64,000 bases of DNA from Roseiarcus sp963835955 (GTDB lineage: Bacteria > Pseudomonadota > Alphaproteobacteria > Rhizobiales > Beijerinckiaceae): contig CAWIHZ010000011.1 of the NCBI GenBank assembly GCA_963835955.1, positions 73,956 through 137,955 on the forward strand. The letters are read 5' to 3'. Of this stretch, positions 9,946-18,243 are shown piece after piece (positions within the stretch are counted from its first letter, which is position 1; every line of letters begins with the position of its first letter). The position numbers and the translations under genes were made by a program. Below the pieces are notes generated by a model that was not told the DNA's origin, did no database searches, and worked only from the letters and a program-made list of their open reading frames with translations.

Positions 9946-11382
9946 ATGCCGGCGGCCCAGTTCGAGGGGCGAGTTGTCGCGATTCGCGGCGCGGTCATCG
10001 ACCTCGCGTTCGCGGGCAAATTGCCTCCGATCGAGGACGCGGTCGAGATCGTGGACGCCGACGGCCGCGTCATTGTCGCGGAAATCCAGGCGCATCTCGA
10101 CAGGCATCGGGCGCGCGCCATCGCGCTCGAGCCGACGACGGGACTGAGGCGCGGCGACGGCGCGCGCTCCAGCGGAGGACCGGTCACGATCGCCGTCGGG
10201 GAGGCGACGCTCGGGCGCCTTCTCGACGTGCTCGGCCGCGTCGGCGACCGCGGGCCGCCGCTGCCGGCCGAGGCGCCACGTTGGCCCATTCACCGCAAGC
10301 CGCCGCCGTTCTCGGCGCAGACCGGCGCGACGAAACTGTTCGCGACGGGCATTAAGGTGATCGACCTTCTCGCGCCGCTCGCACAAGGCGGAAAAGCCGC
10401 GATGTTCGGCGGCGCGGGCGTCGGCAAGACCGTCCTGGTGATGGAGCTCATCCACGCGATGGTCGAGAGCTATCAGGGCATTTCCGTGTTCGCGGGCGTA
10501 GGCGAACGCTCGCGCGAAGGCCATGAGATGCTGCTCAACATGACGCAATCGGGCGTTCTCGCGCGCACCGCGCTCGTCTACGGTCAGATGAACGAGCCGC
10601 CCGGCGCGCGCTGGCGCGTGCCGATGACGGCGCTGACGATCGCCGAGTTTTTCCGCGACGAGCGCCATCGCAACGTGCTGCTCCTGATGGACAATGTGTT
10701 CCGCTTCGTCCAGGCGGGGTCGGAAGTCTCGGGCCTCCTCGGCCGCGCGCCCTCGCGCGTCGGCTACCAGCCGACGCTGGCCGACGAGGTCGCAGCGCTG
10801 CACGAGCGCATCGCCTCCGTCGGCGACGCCTCCGTCACGGCAATCGAGGCGGTCTATGTGCCGGCCGACGACTTCACCGATCCGGCGGTGACGACCATCG
10901 CCGCGCACGTCGACAGCATGGTGGTCCTGTCGCGGGCGATGTCGGCCGAGGGCATGTATCCAGCGGTCGACCCGATCGCCTCCTCCTCGATCCTCCTTGA
11001 TCCGCTCGTCGTCGGGGAGGAGCATGTGGCGGTTGCGACCGAGACGCGCCGCGCGATCGAGCATTATCGCGAGCTGCAGGACGTCATCGCGCTTCTCGGC
11101 ATGGAGGAACTCGGCGACGAGGACCGCAGGATCGTCGAGCGCGCGCGGCGCCTGCAGCGGTTCCTGACGCAGCCCTTCGCGGTGACCGAAGCCTTCACCG
11201 GCGTCGCCGGCCGCTCGGTCAAGGTCGCAGACACGGTCGCTGGCTGCAAGGCGATCCTAGCCGGCCAATGCGACGACTGGCGCGAGAGCTCGCTCTATAT
11301 GGTCGGGACGCTCGACGAGGGGCGCGAGAAGGAGGACGGGGCGCGCTACGCCGAACCAGCCCCGGCGGAGGCGCATGCATGA
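9946..11382 (+). CDS. atpD: N-type ATPase subunit beta
   Basis: This is the catalytic beta subunit (478 residues) of the F1 part of a second, N-type ATPase. The P-loop GGAGVGKT is at residues 155-162 and the catalytic GER of the Walker B region at about 186-188. The ATG at 9946 follows a strong GGGAGG at 9935-9940; the frame is open upstream but that part is unrelated to beta subunits. It is first gene of a tight nine-gene operon, with its stop overlapping the atpC start. A beta gene leading the operon, rather than the usual atpBEFHAGDC order, is a hallmark of N-ATPases. Confidence 0.95.
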   Translation: MPAAQFEGRVVAIRGAVIDLAFAGKLPPIEDAVEIVDADGRVIVAEIQAHLDRHRARAIALEPTTGLRRGDGARSSGGPVTIAVGEATLGRLLDVLGRVGDRGPPLPAEAPRWPIHRKPPPFSAQTGATKLFATGIKVIDLLAPLAQGGKAAMFGGAGVGKTVLVMELIHAMVESYQGISVFAGVGERSREGHEMLLNMTQSGVLARTALVYGQMNEPPGARWRVPMTALTIAEFFRDERHRNVLLLMDNVFRFVQAGSEVSGLLGRAPSRVGYQPTLADEVAALHERIASVGDASVTAIEAVYVPADDFTDPAVTTIAAHVDSMVVLSRAMSAEGMYPAVDPIASSSILLDPLVVGEEHVAVATETRRAIEHYRELQDVIALLGMEELGDEDRRIVERARRLQRFLTQPFAVTEAFTGVAGRSVKVADTVAGCKAILAGQCDDWRESSLYMVGTLDEGREKEDGARYAEPAPAEAHA

Positions 11383-11843
11383 AGGAAGGTCTGCATCTGA
11401 CGATCGCGACGCCCGCGTCGCTCCTGGTCGACGCGGGCGATGTCGGCTCGCTACGCGCCGAGGACCTGAGCGGGTCCTTCGGCGTTTTGCCCGGCCATGC
11501 AGATCTTCTCACCGTGCTGCCTCCCTCCGTTGTGCGCTGGACGAAGCGCGGCGAGGCTCAGCGCTTTTGCGCGGTCAGCGGCGGCGTGCTGACGGTTTCC
11601 AGGGGCGCCCGAGTCTCGATCGCCTGCCGCCGCGGGACGGTCGGCGACGATCTCGCGGCGCTCGAGGCCGCGGTCGTGGCCCAGCGCTCGGCTGAGCTCG
11701 ATGCGGACAGGCGCGCGCGAGTCGAGCAGACGCGGCTCCATGCGCGCGCGCTTCGCCAACTCATGCGCTTCCTGCGTCCCACGGCGGGCGCGGGACCGCT
11801 CGGCGACGGCGACACGCCCTTCACCGGCGAGGCTGCGCCATGA
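11379..11843 (+). CDS. atpC: N-type ATPase subunit epsilon
   Basis: The 154-residue central-stalk subunit starts at ATG 11379, overlapping the atpD stop by 4 bp. The N-terminal beta-sandwich is recognisable from LHLTIATPASLLVDAGDVGSLRAE and SFGVLPGHADLLTVL. A charged helical C-terminus follows, ending in a longer tail than in standard epsilon. In the N-ATPase layout atpC directly follows atpD, as here. It overlaps atpQ by 4 bp. Confidence 0.9.
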   Translation: MKEGLHLTIATPASLLVDAGDVGSLRAEDLSGSFGVLPGHADLLTVLPPSVVRWTKRGEAQRFCAVSGGVLTVSRGARVSIACRRGTVGDDLAALEAAVVAQRSAELDADRRARVEQTRLHARALRQLMRFLRPTAGAGPLGDGDTPFTGEAAP

Positions 11844-12127
11844 CCGCGCCCGGCGGAAGGCCCGGTGGGAAAATGGAGGACGCGGCTCGACTTGCGGCCG
11901 AGCGCGTGCGCCGGCTTCGCGACGATCCCGAGCCGTCGTTCGCCTTGCGCCTCGGCCAGATCGGCGTGCTCGGGTGGGCGATCGTCGCCCCAATCCTCAT
12001 CGGCGTCGTCGTCGGGCGCTGGCTCGACTGGGCCCTGAAGACCGGCATCTTCTTCACCGCGCCGCTCATCATGCTCGGGGCCGCGGCGGGACTTTGGACA
12101 GCATGGCGATGGATGCACCGGCAATGA
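11840..12127 (+). CDS. atpQ: N-ATPase accessory membrane protein AtpQ (AtpI-like)
   Basis: This 95-residue protein has a basic N-terminal segment and two membrane helices (VLGWAIVAPILIGVVVGRWLDW and FFTAPLIMLGAAAGLWTAW), the arrangement of AtpI-like assembly factors. AtpQ is one of two small membrane proteins found specifically in N-ATPase operons and thought to help assembly of the c-ring. It overlaps both neighbours by 4 bp. The name rests on position and topology. Confidence 0.82.
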   Translation: MTAPGGRPGGKMEDAARLAAERVRRLRDDPEPSFALRLGQIGVLGWAIVAPILIGVVVGRWLDWALKTGIFFTAPLIMLGAAAGLWTAWRWMHRQ

Positions 12128-12384
12128 CGCTGGCTCTCCTCGTGGCCTTCGCCGGCGGCGCGCTTCTCGGAGCGGCGCATTTTGGCTCGCTCTGGTTCAG
12201 CGTCGTTCTGATGCGCGATGGACGGACGGCTCTCGGTGTCGCCGTCCAGGCCTTGCGCTTCGCGGCGCTCGCGGTAGCGCTGGCGCTCGTTGCGCGCGAA
12301 GGCGCCGCGCCCCTGCTCGCCGCGGCGTTCGGACTCCTCGCGGCCCGCGCTCATCTCATTGGGCGCTATCGGAGGCTCGCGTGA
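12124..12384 (+). CDS. atpR: N-ATPase accessory membrane protein AtpR
   Basis: This 86-residue protein has three short hydrophobic segments. The ATG at 12124 overlaps the atpQ stop. Arg residues lie within or at the edge of the second and third helices (QALRFAALAVAL, LLAARAHLIGRYRR), as expected for AtpR, where buried Arg has been proposed to pair with the c-subunit carboxylate. It lies between atpQ and atpB, the diagnostic position in N-ATPase operons, and its stop overlaps the GTG of atpB. Confidence 0.82.
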   Translation: MTLALLVAFAGGALLGAAHFGSLWFSVVLMRDGRTALGVAVQALRFAALAVALALVAREGAAPLLAAAFGLLAARAHLIGRYRRLA

Positions 12385-13079
12385 AGTCGCCTTTGACCCT
12401 CGAGCCTCTGTTTCAGATCGGCTCCGTAGTGATCACCGAGCCGGTCGTCGTCTCCTGGGCGGTCATCGCCGTCCTCGCCGGCTTCTCGGCGCTGGCGACG
12501 CGGCGTCTCAGCCTCATGCCTTCGAAGGTCCAAGCGACGCTCGAACTCCTCGTCTCGACCATCGACAGCCAGATCCGCGACACGATGCAGGGCGATCCGG
12601 CGCCGTTCCGCGCGCTCATCGGCTCGATCTTCCTGTTCGTTCTCGTGTCGAACTGGTCGTCGCTCATTCCGGGCGTCGAGCCCGCGACTGCGCATATCGA
12701 GACCGACGCAGCAATGGCGCTGATCATCTTCATCGCGACCGTGGCCTGGGGCGTCAGGAGCCGGGGCCTCGGCGGCTATCTCAAGACTTTCGCCGAGCCG
12801 AGCTGGGTGATGATCCCGCTCAACATCGTCGAGCAGTTCACCCGCACCTTCTCCCTGATCGTGCGTCTCTTCGGCAACGTGATGAGCGGCGTCTTCGTCA
12901 TCGGCATCATCCTGGCGCTGGCGGGCCTTCTCGTGCCGATCCCGCTGATGGCGCTCGACCTGCTGACAGGCACGGTGCAGGCCTATATTTTCGCCGTGCT
13001 GGCGACTGTCTTCATCGGCGCGGCGGTCGGCGAGCGGCGGAAGCCCGCCGCCGATCCGCCGCCTCAAGGAGCTCAATAA
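12381..13079 (+). CDS. atpB: N-type ATPase subunit a
   Basis: This 232-residue stator channel subunit of Fo starts at a GTG overlapping the atpR stop. Five to six membrane helices are visible. The essential stator Arg is in LIVRLFGNVMSG at residue 162, and the following helices (GIILALAGLLVPIPLMALDLL and AYIFAVLATVFIGAAV) form the ion half-channels. The coupling-ion type cannot be read from this subunit alone. The gene abuts atpE with no gap. Confidence 0.93.
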   Translation: MKSPLTLEPLFQIGSVVITEPVVVSWAVIAVLAGFSALATRRLSLMPSKVQATLELLVSTIDSQIRDTMQGDPAPFRALIGSIFLFVLVSNWSSLIPGVEPATAHIETDAAMALIIFIATVAWGVRSRGLGGYLKTFAEPSWVMIPLNIVEQFTRTFSLIVRLFGNVMSGVFVIGIILALAGLLVPIPLMALDLLTGTVQAYIFAVLATVFIGAAVGERRKPAADPPPQGAQ

Positions 13080-13328
13080 GTGAACGATCTCATTCAAGCC
13101 GTCAGCATCTTTTCCGCCGCGCTCGCGGTCGGCCTCGGGGCGATCGGTCCGGGGCTGGGCGAGGGCAGGGCGGTCGCCTCGGCGATGGAGGCGATTGCCC
13201 GCCAGCCGGAGGCGGCCGGCACGATCTCGCGCACCCTTTTCGTCGGCCTCGCGATGATCGAAACCATGGCGATCTACTGCCTGGTCATCGCGCTCCTTGT
13301 GCTGTTCGCCAACCCGTTCATCAAATAG
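13080..13328 (+). CDS. atpE: N-type ATPase rotor subunit c
   Basis: This 82-residue hairpin of two membrane helices starts at a GTG directly after the atpB stop. Helix 1 carries the Gly-rich stretch GAIGPGLGEGRA with Glu28; helix 2 carries the essential Glu61 followed by Thr62 and Tyr66 (MIETMAIY). Aligned by eye with the Na+-binding Ilyobacter c subunit, Glu28 sits where Gln32 is, Thr62 where Ser66 is and Tyr66 where Tyr70 is. A two-carboxylate site is characteristic of N-ATPase rotors. The loop RQPE is conserved. Confidence 0.95.
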   Translation: MNDLIQAVSIFSAALAVGLGAIGPGLGEGRAVASAMEAIARQPEAAGTISRTLFVGLAMIETMAIYCLVIALLVLFANPFIK

Positions 13329-13338
13329 GCCGCCCAAG

Positions 13339-14085
13339 ATGCGGATCGACTGGTGGACGCTGGCCCTGCAGACGGTCAACGTCCTCATCCTCATCTGGAT
13401 TTTGAGCCGCTTCCTGTTCAAGCCGGTCGTTGCGATTATCGAGGAGCGGCGCGCGGCTGCCGCGAAGCTCCTCTCGGATGCGGAGGCCGAGAAGACTGAG
13501 GCGATTGCCGCGCGCGAGGCCGGAGAGGCGGAAGCGGCGCGAATCGCCGCGGCGCGGGACGAGGTCTTGCGCCAAGCGGCGGCGGACGCGGAGACCCAGC
13601 GCGCCGCGGCGCTCGCCTCCGCCCGCGCCGATGCCGAACAGCTGCGCGCCGGCGCCGAGGCGGACATGCGTAGCGCCCGCGCCGCCGTGGCTGCGGGGGC
13701 GTCCGCCCGCGCCATCGAGCTCGCGGTCGACATCGCCGGCAAGCTGATCGCGCGTCTGCCCAACTCTGTCCGCGTCGACGGTTTCATCGCCGGTCTTGCT
13801 GAAGCGCTCGCGTCGCTCCCGGATGCGAGCCGGGACGGGATCGGCGTGTCGGGGAAGGCGCGGCTGTCGGCGCCGCGCGCGCTCACCCCGCAGGAGGCGC
13901 AATCCTGCGGCGACGCCTTCGCCAGGGCGCTCGGCCGGCCGCTGGATTTCGTGGTCGCGACCGACCCTGGCCTCATCGCCGGGCTGGAGCTCGAGACGCC
14001 GCATGCCGTCGTCCGCAACAGCATCCGCTCCGACCTCAACCGCATCGTCGAGGAACTGACCCGTCATGACCGCGTCCAGCATTGA
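13339..14085 (+). CDS. atpF: N-type ATPase subunit b with a delta-like C-terminus
   Basis: This 248-residue peripheral stalk subunit is about 80 residues longer than a normal b. One membrane helix at residues 8-24 (ALQTVNVLILIWILSRF) is followed by a long charged Ala/Glu/Arg-rich coiled coil to about 150. The last 65 residues (LTPQEAQSCGDAFARALGR, VVATDPGLIAGLELE, NSIRSDLNRIVEEL) resemble the C-terminal domain of subunit delta, including the DPxLIxG element. No separate atpH is present in the operon, so this fusion probably supplies the delta function. It overlaps atpA by 20 bp. Confidence 0.9.
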   Translation: MRIDWWTLALQTVNVLILIWILSRFLFKPVVAIIEERRAAAAKLLSDAEAEKTEAIAAREAGEAEAARIAAARDEVLRQAAADAETQRAAALASARADAEQLRAGAEADMRSARAAVAAGASARAIELAVDIAGKLIARLPNSVRVDGFIAGLAEALASLPDASRDGIGVSGKARLSAPRALTPQEAQSCGDAFARALGRPLDFVVATDPGLIAGLELETPHAVVRNSIRSDLNRIVEELTRHDRVQH

Positions 14086-15586
14086 CGGCCCCGATTGGCT
14101 CGCGGCCGAGCGCGAAGCGCTGAGCCGCGTTGATCTTAAGGCCGAGGCGCAGTCGGTCGGACGGGTGGAGGCGATCGCCGACGGGGTCGCGCAGGTGTCC
14201 GGCCTGCCGGAGGCGCGGCTCGGCGAGCTCCTGCGCTTCGAGGGCGGCCGGATGGGCTACGCCCTGTCGCTCGAGCCCGAAACAATCAACGCGGCGATCT
14301 TCGACGAGGGTGAGAAGATCGGCGTCGGTTCGCTCGTCTCGGCGACCGGTGAAGTCGCGCGCGTGCCGGTCGGCCGCGGACTGCTCGGCCGCGTCGTCGA
14401 CCCGCTCGGACGCCCGCTCGACCGCGACGAGCCGGTCGCGGCCGAGGCGTTCCATCCGATCGAGCGGCCGGCGCCGGCGATCATCGATCGCGATCTCGTC
14501 TCCGAGCCGGTCGCAACCGGCGTTCTCGTGGTGGACGCGCTCTTTGCGCTCGGGCGCGGCCAGCGCGAGCTCATCATCGGCGACCGCGGCATCGGCAAGA
14601 CGGCGATCGCGGTCGACACGATCATCAACCAGAAGCGTACGGACATGATCTGCGTCTATGTCGCGGTCGGCCAGCGCGCGACCGCGGTCGAACGCGTGGT
14701 CGAGTTGGCGCGGCAGTTCGGGGCGCCGGAGCGCTGCGTGTTCGTCGTCGCCTCCGCCTCCGCCTCCGCCGCGCTGCAATGGATCGCACCTTTCTCCGGA
14801 TTCACCATCGCCGAATATTTCCGCGATCGCGGCGACCATGCGCTCGTCATCGTCGACGACCTCACAAAACACGCCGCGACCCATCGCGAGCTCGCGCTCC
14901 TGACCCGCGAGCCGCCCGGACGCGAGGCCTTCCCGGGCGACATTTTCTATGTCCACGCGCGGCTTCTTGAGCGTGCGTCCAAGCTCTCGCCCGAGCTCGG
15001 CGGCGGATCGCTCACCGCCTTGCCGATCGCCGAGACCGACGCCGGCAATCTTTCGGCCTTCATTCCGACCAACCTCATCTCGATCACCGACGGCCAGATT
15101 GTGCTCGATTCGCGCCTCTTCGCCGCCAACCAGCGACCCGCGGTCGATGTGGGCCTGAGCGTCAGCCGCGTCGGCGGCAAGGCGCAGGCGCCGGCGCTGC
15201 GCGCCGCGGCGGGGCGGCTGCGCCTCGACTATGCGCAATTTCTCGAGCTCGAGATGTTCACCCGCTTCGGCGGCATCGCCGACACCCGCATGCGCTCGAC
15301 GATCGCTCGAGGCGAGCGCATTCGCGAGGCGCTCGCCCAACCCCGCTTCGCGACACTGAGGCTGGTCGATCAGGTGGCGCTCCTGTCGGCGCTGTCGGAA
15401 GGCGTGTTCGATAAAGCGCCGGTTGCGAAAGTTGGAGAAGCGCGCGCCCGTATCGCAGCGCAGCTCGACGCACTCGCGGCGCAGGCGGTGGCCGCCGTCA
15501 TGACGACCGGCGCGTGCGACGAGGCGCAGCGCTGGAGCCTCATCGAGGCGGTGCGCGCGCTTGTCGGCGCATCCGGGCCGTCATGA
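14066..15586 (+). CDS. atpA: N-type ATPase subunit alpha
   Basis: This is the 506-residue non-catalytic F1 subunit. The P-loop GDRGIGKT is at residues 172-179, and VGQRATAVERVV and the SFGxxTALPI-like element (GGGSLTALPIAETDAG) are present. The ATG at 14066 lies inside the 3' end of atpF, and the stop overlaps the atpG start (ATGA). Length is normal. It lies after atpF, as in other N-ATPase operons. Confidence 0.95.
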   Translation: MTASSIDGPDWLAAEREALSRVDLKAEAQSVGRVEAIADGVAQVSGLPEARLGELLRFEGGRMGYALSLEPETINAAIFDEGEKIGVGSLVSATGEVARVPVGRGLLGRVVDPLGRPLDRDEPVAAEAFHPIERPAPAIIDRDLVSEPVATGVLVVDALFALGRGQRELIIGDRGIGKTAIAVDTIINQKRTDMICVYVAVGQRATAVERVVELARQFGAPERCVFVVASASASAALQWIAPFSGFTIAEYFRDRGDHALVIVDDLTKHAATHRELALLTREPPGREAFPGDIFYVHARLLERASKLSPELGGGSLTALPIAETDAGNLSAFIPTNLISITDGQIVLDSRLFAANQRPAVDVGLSVSRVGGKAQAPALRAAAGRLRLDYAQFLELEMFTRFGGIADTRMRSTIARGERIREALAQPRFATLRLVDQVALLSALSEGVFDKAPVAKVGEARARIAAQLDALAAQAVAAVMTTGACDEAQRWSLIEAVRALVGASGPS

Positions 15587-16455
15587 CCGAGCGCCTCAGC
15601 GAGGTCGTCGCGCGCATCGGCTCGGTGCGTCAGCTCTCCTCAGTGATCGGGGCGATGCGCGGCATTGCGGCGGCGCGCGCCCGCGAGGCGCGCGAACGGG
15701 TCGAAGGCGTGCGCGCCTATGCGGCGACCGTCGGCGCGGCGATTGGCCAGGCGCTGGCGCTCGCCGAGGATGGCGGCGTTCCGTCCGGGTCGCAAGACGG
15801 CCGCGACGGCCACCTCGTCATCGCGCTCTGCGCCGAGCAGGGGTTTGCCGGCATGTTCAACCGGCGGGTGCTGGACGTCGCCGAGCCGCTCCTCAAAGCC
15901 AACGGATCCCACCGCCGGGAACTCATTCTCCTTGGCGGCCGGGGGCTCGCGGCGGCGGAGGAGCGCGGGCTCGCGATTAGCTGGAGCGCGGCGATGGTCG
16001 CGCATGTCGAGGGGGTCGGCGCGCTCGCCGACCGGGTGACGGAGCAACTCTACGCCCGGCTCGAATTGGGGCGCGCGACCCGGGTCAGCGTTGTCCACGC
16101 CGCCCCGGCGCTGGCCGAAATCCATGTCGTCGAGCGCACGCTCGCTCCGTTCGATTTCGCCCGCTTCCCGCCGGTGAAGAATCCGTCGCCGCCGATCATT
16201 TCCATGCCGCCGCAGATCCTGCTGGCCGAGCTCGCGCAGGAATATGTGTTCGCCGAGCTTTGCGAAGCCCTCACGCTTTCGCTCGCCGCCGAAAATGAGG
16301 CGCGCCTGCGCGCGATGACCGCGGCCAAGTCCAACGTCACGACCATGCTCGAGGACCTGATCGGCCGCTCGAGGCAGTTGCGGCAGGAGGAGATCACCAA
16401 CGAGATCATCGAGCTCGGCGCGCGGAGGCGAGAGGGACCCTGTTCGCCTTCCTGA
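15583..16455 (+). CDS. atpG: N-type ATPase subunit gamma
   Basis: This 290-residue central stalk subunit has the N-terminal helix (SEVVARIGSVRQLSSVIGAMRGIAAARARE) and the C-terminal coiled-coil strand (RLRAMTAAKSNVTTMLEDL, RQLRQEEITNEIIEL) typical of gamma. It starts at ATG 15583 within the atpA stop and is last of the operon. Coding remnants of an unrelated gene begin immediately after its stop, which suggests that the right side of the operon was rearranged. Confidence 0.92.
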   Translation: MTERLSEVVARIGSVRQLSSVIGAMRGIAAARAREARERVEGVRAYAATVGAAIGQALALAEDGGVPSGSQDGRDGHLVIALCAEQGFAGMFNRRVLDVAEPLLKANGSHRRELILLGGRGLAAAEERGLAISWSAAMVAHVEGVGALADRVTEQLYARLELGRATRVSVVHAAPALAEIHVVERTLAPFDFARFPPVKNPSPPIISMPPQILLAELAQEYVFAELCEALTLSLAAENEARLRAMTAAKSNVTTMLEDLIGRSRQLRQEEITNEIIELGARRREGPCSPS

Positions 16456-16640
16456 CGACGGAACCGAACGCAATTGTCGCGCCGATCCACGCCAAAGCAA
16501 TGCCCGTCATCCTGACGACGCAAGAGGAAGTCGACCTTTGGATGACGGCGCCGGGGAAAGACACGCTGACGCTCCAGCGCCCGCTGCCGGACAATGCTCT
16601 GCGGATTGCGGCGCAAGGACAGAAACAAGACAGCGCGCCA
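16440..16640 (+). pseudogene. C-terminal fragment of an SRAP (YedK/HMCES-like) gene
   Basis: An open frame with no start of its own encodes FAFLTTEPNAIVAPIHAKAMPVILT and, further on, LQRPLPDNALRIAAQGQKQD. These are the conserved end of SOS-response-associated peptidases, which crosslink to abasic sites in DNA; the active-site Cys and N-terminal half are missing. The fragment starts right after atpG and runs into insertion-sequence DNA, so the gene was cut on both sides. An internal ATG at 16500 could yield a short peptide, but no function is expected. Confidence 0.7.
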
Positions 16641-16717
16641 GATAACCGGGTTCTGCTTCACTCTCTGTGGAACTCGGGCGATGTCGCATGCGCGGTGGCG
16701 AGACGGCATCAGGAAGG

Positions 16718-18167
16718 ATGGGAAAATCAGCGTTGCGGGTGCTCGTGCCGAAGCAGAAAGTGTCACTTAAAGTCTCGCTTGTAGAGCGCGAAGGTCCCGG
16801 CTGGACCGTGTCGTTGGACAGCCAAGGTGACGCAGACTGTCCGATTTGTGGCACGCGGTCCAGTTCCCAGCATGACTCGTATACACGGTCTTTTCAGGAC
16901 TTGCCGGCACAAGGGACGCCGGTCTTGATCCAGGCCCGGGTGACCCGGTGGCGTTGCGCAAATGATGAGTGTGAGCGCCGCACTTTCGCCGGGCGTCGAC
17001 CGGATCTCACGGCCCCGTTCGCACGCCGCACCACGCGCATGGCCGGAATCGTTCGGCCGTTCGGCCATGCCGCGGGTGGGCGTCCGTCCGAACGGCTGCT
17101 GGCCTTACTGGGCATGCCGGTCGGCCACACCACCATCTTACGGCGGGGGGCCGGCGACCCTCCGCGTGGCCGGGATCGATGATTGGGCCTGGAAGAAAGG
17201 CACGACCTACGGGACGATGATCGTCGACCTCGAGCGTCGGCAGGTCGTTGACCTGTTGGCGGATCGCTCGGCTGATTCGACCGCCGGGTGGCTTCGCGTC
17301 CATCCGGAAGTCGAAATGGTCAGCCGCGACCGAGCCGGGCTATACGCCGATGGTGCACGGCAGGGAGCGCCACGGGGACGGCAAATCGCGGATCGGTTTC
17401 ACCTGCTCCAGAACTTCCGGGAAGCCGTCGAGCGGCAGCTGGGTGGGTTGGGTCCGCCGATCCGGCGAGGGCCGCCTTCGCTCGCGAACGATGACGTCGA
17501 CCCGATGGTGACGGTCACCGGTCACCAGTCCCGCATGTCAGAGGCCGAGCGACAAACTTTGAGGCGGCAAAGCCGCGATGCTGATCGCCAGGCCCTGTTC
17601 GACCGGATCAGGGCCTTATACGACGCGGATGTGACGATCAGGGATATCGCCCAGGAGTTGGGTCTCGGTCTCCGGCGGGTTCAGCGTTGGGTGCGTCTTA
17701 TTGAGCTGCCCGCGCGTAACGTCATGGCGCCGAAGCCGTGCACGCCCGCTTATCATGGCGGATATCTTGCGCGGCGCTGGGCCGAGGGCGTCACGGAGGT
17801 GAAGGCGCTGTTGGCAGAAATCAACCAGCGCGGCTACACCGGATCCCAGAGCCATCTGGCGCGCTTCCTTGCGCCGTGGCGAAAGGCGATCCCCGCGATC
17901 ACCATGATGCCCGCCAACTCTTTTTCCCCGCCCGAGACTGAGGCCGCGATACCGCCGCAGATGGCGACCCTGGACCCGATGACCGGTCGGCGGATCTCGT
18001 CGCTCATTGCGGCGGCGCTTTGTGTCAAACCGCGCGGCGAGATGACGCCCCGGCAGATCGCAAATGTTGATTTGCTCAAGGTGACGTTAGCGGAATTCGC
18101 AACGATGCGCGGACTGGCGATGCAGTTCGCCGGACTGCTTCGAGGCGTGTCCGACCCGGACACATAG
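16718..18167 (+). pseudogene. ISL3-family transposase, frameshifted and 3'-truncated
   Basis: Frame one encodes the N-terminal part with the zinc-binding CPICG and TRWRCANDEC motifs up to about 17145. The rest continues one frame over (ATLRVAGIDDWAWKKGTTYG, VSRDRAGLYADG, DRFHLLQNFREAVE). The break lies in the run of six G at about 17144-17149; removing one G restores a single frame. The end is also wrong: the frame stops inside the 21-bp border repeat, and the usual C-terminal domain with the last catalytic Glu region is absent. The element is therefore unlikely to be active on its own. Confidence 0.85.
18147..18167. repeat. Right copy of the 21-bp border repeat
   Basis: Identical and in the same orientation to 9688-9708, with the same TGTCCG-ACC-CGGACA core. 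It supplies the stop codon of the truncated transposase. The bases that follow (CCTAAGACATGGCTGACAA, from about 18180) look like an eroded insertion-sequence terminus, which is inference. Confidence 0.7.
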
Positions 18168-18243
18168 GTGACGGAACGTACCTAAGACATGGCTGACAAC
18201 CTCAGGCCGAACGGGGTCGCGCTGTCTCACAGCGAGACATCCG

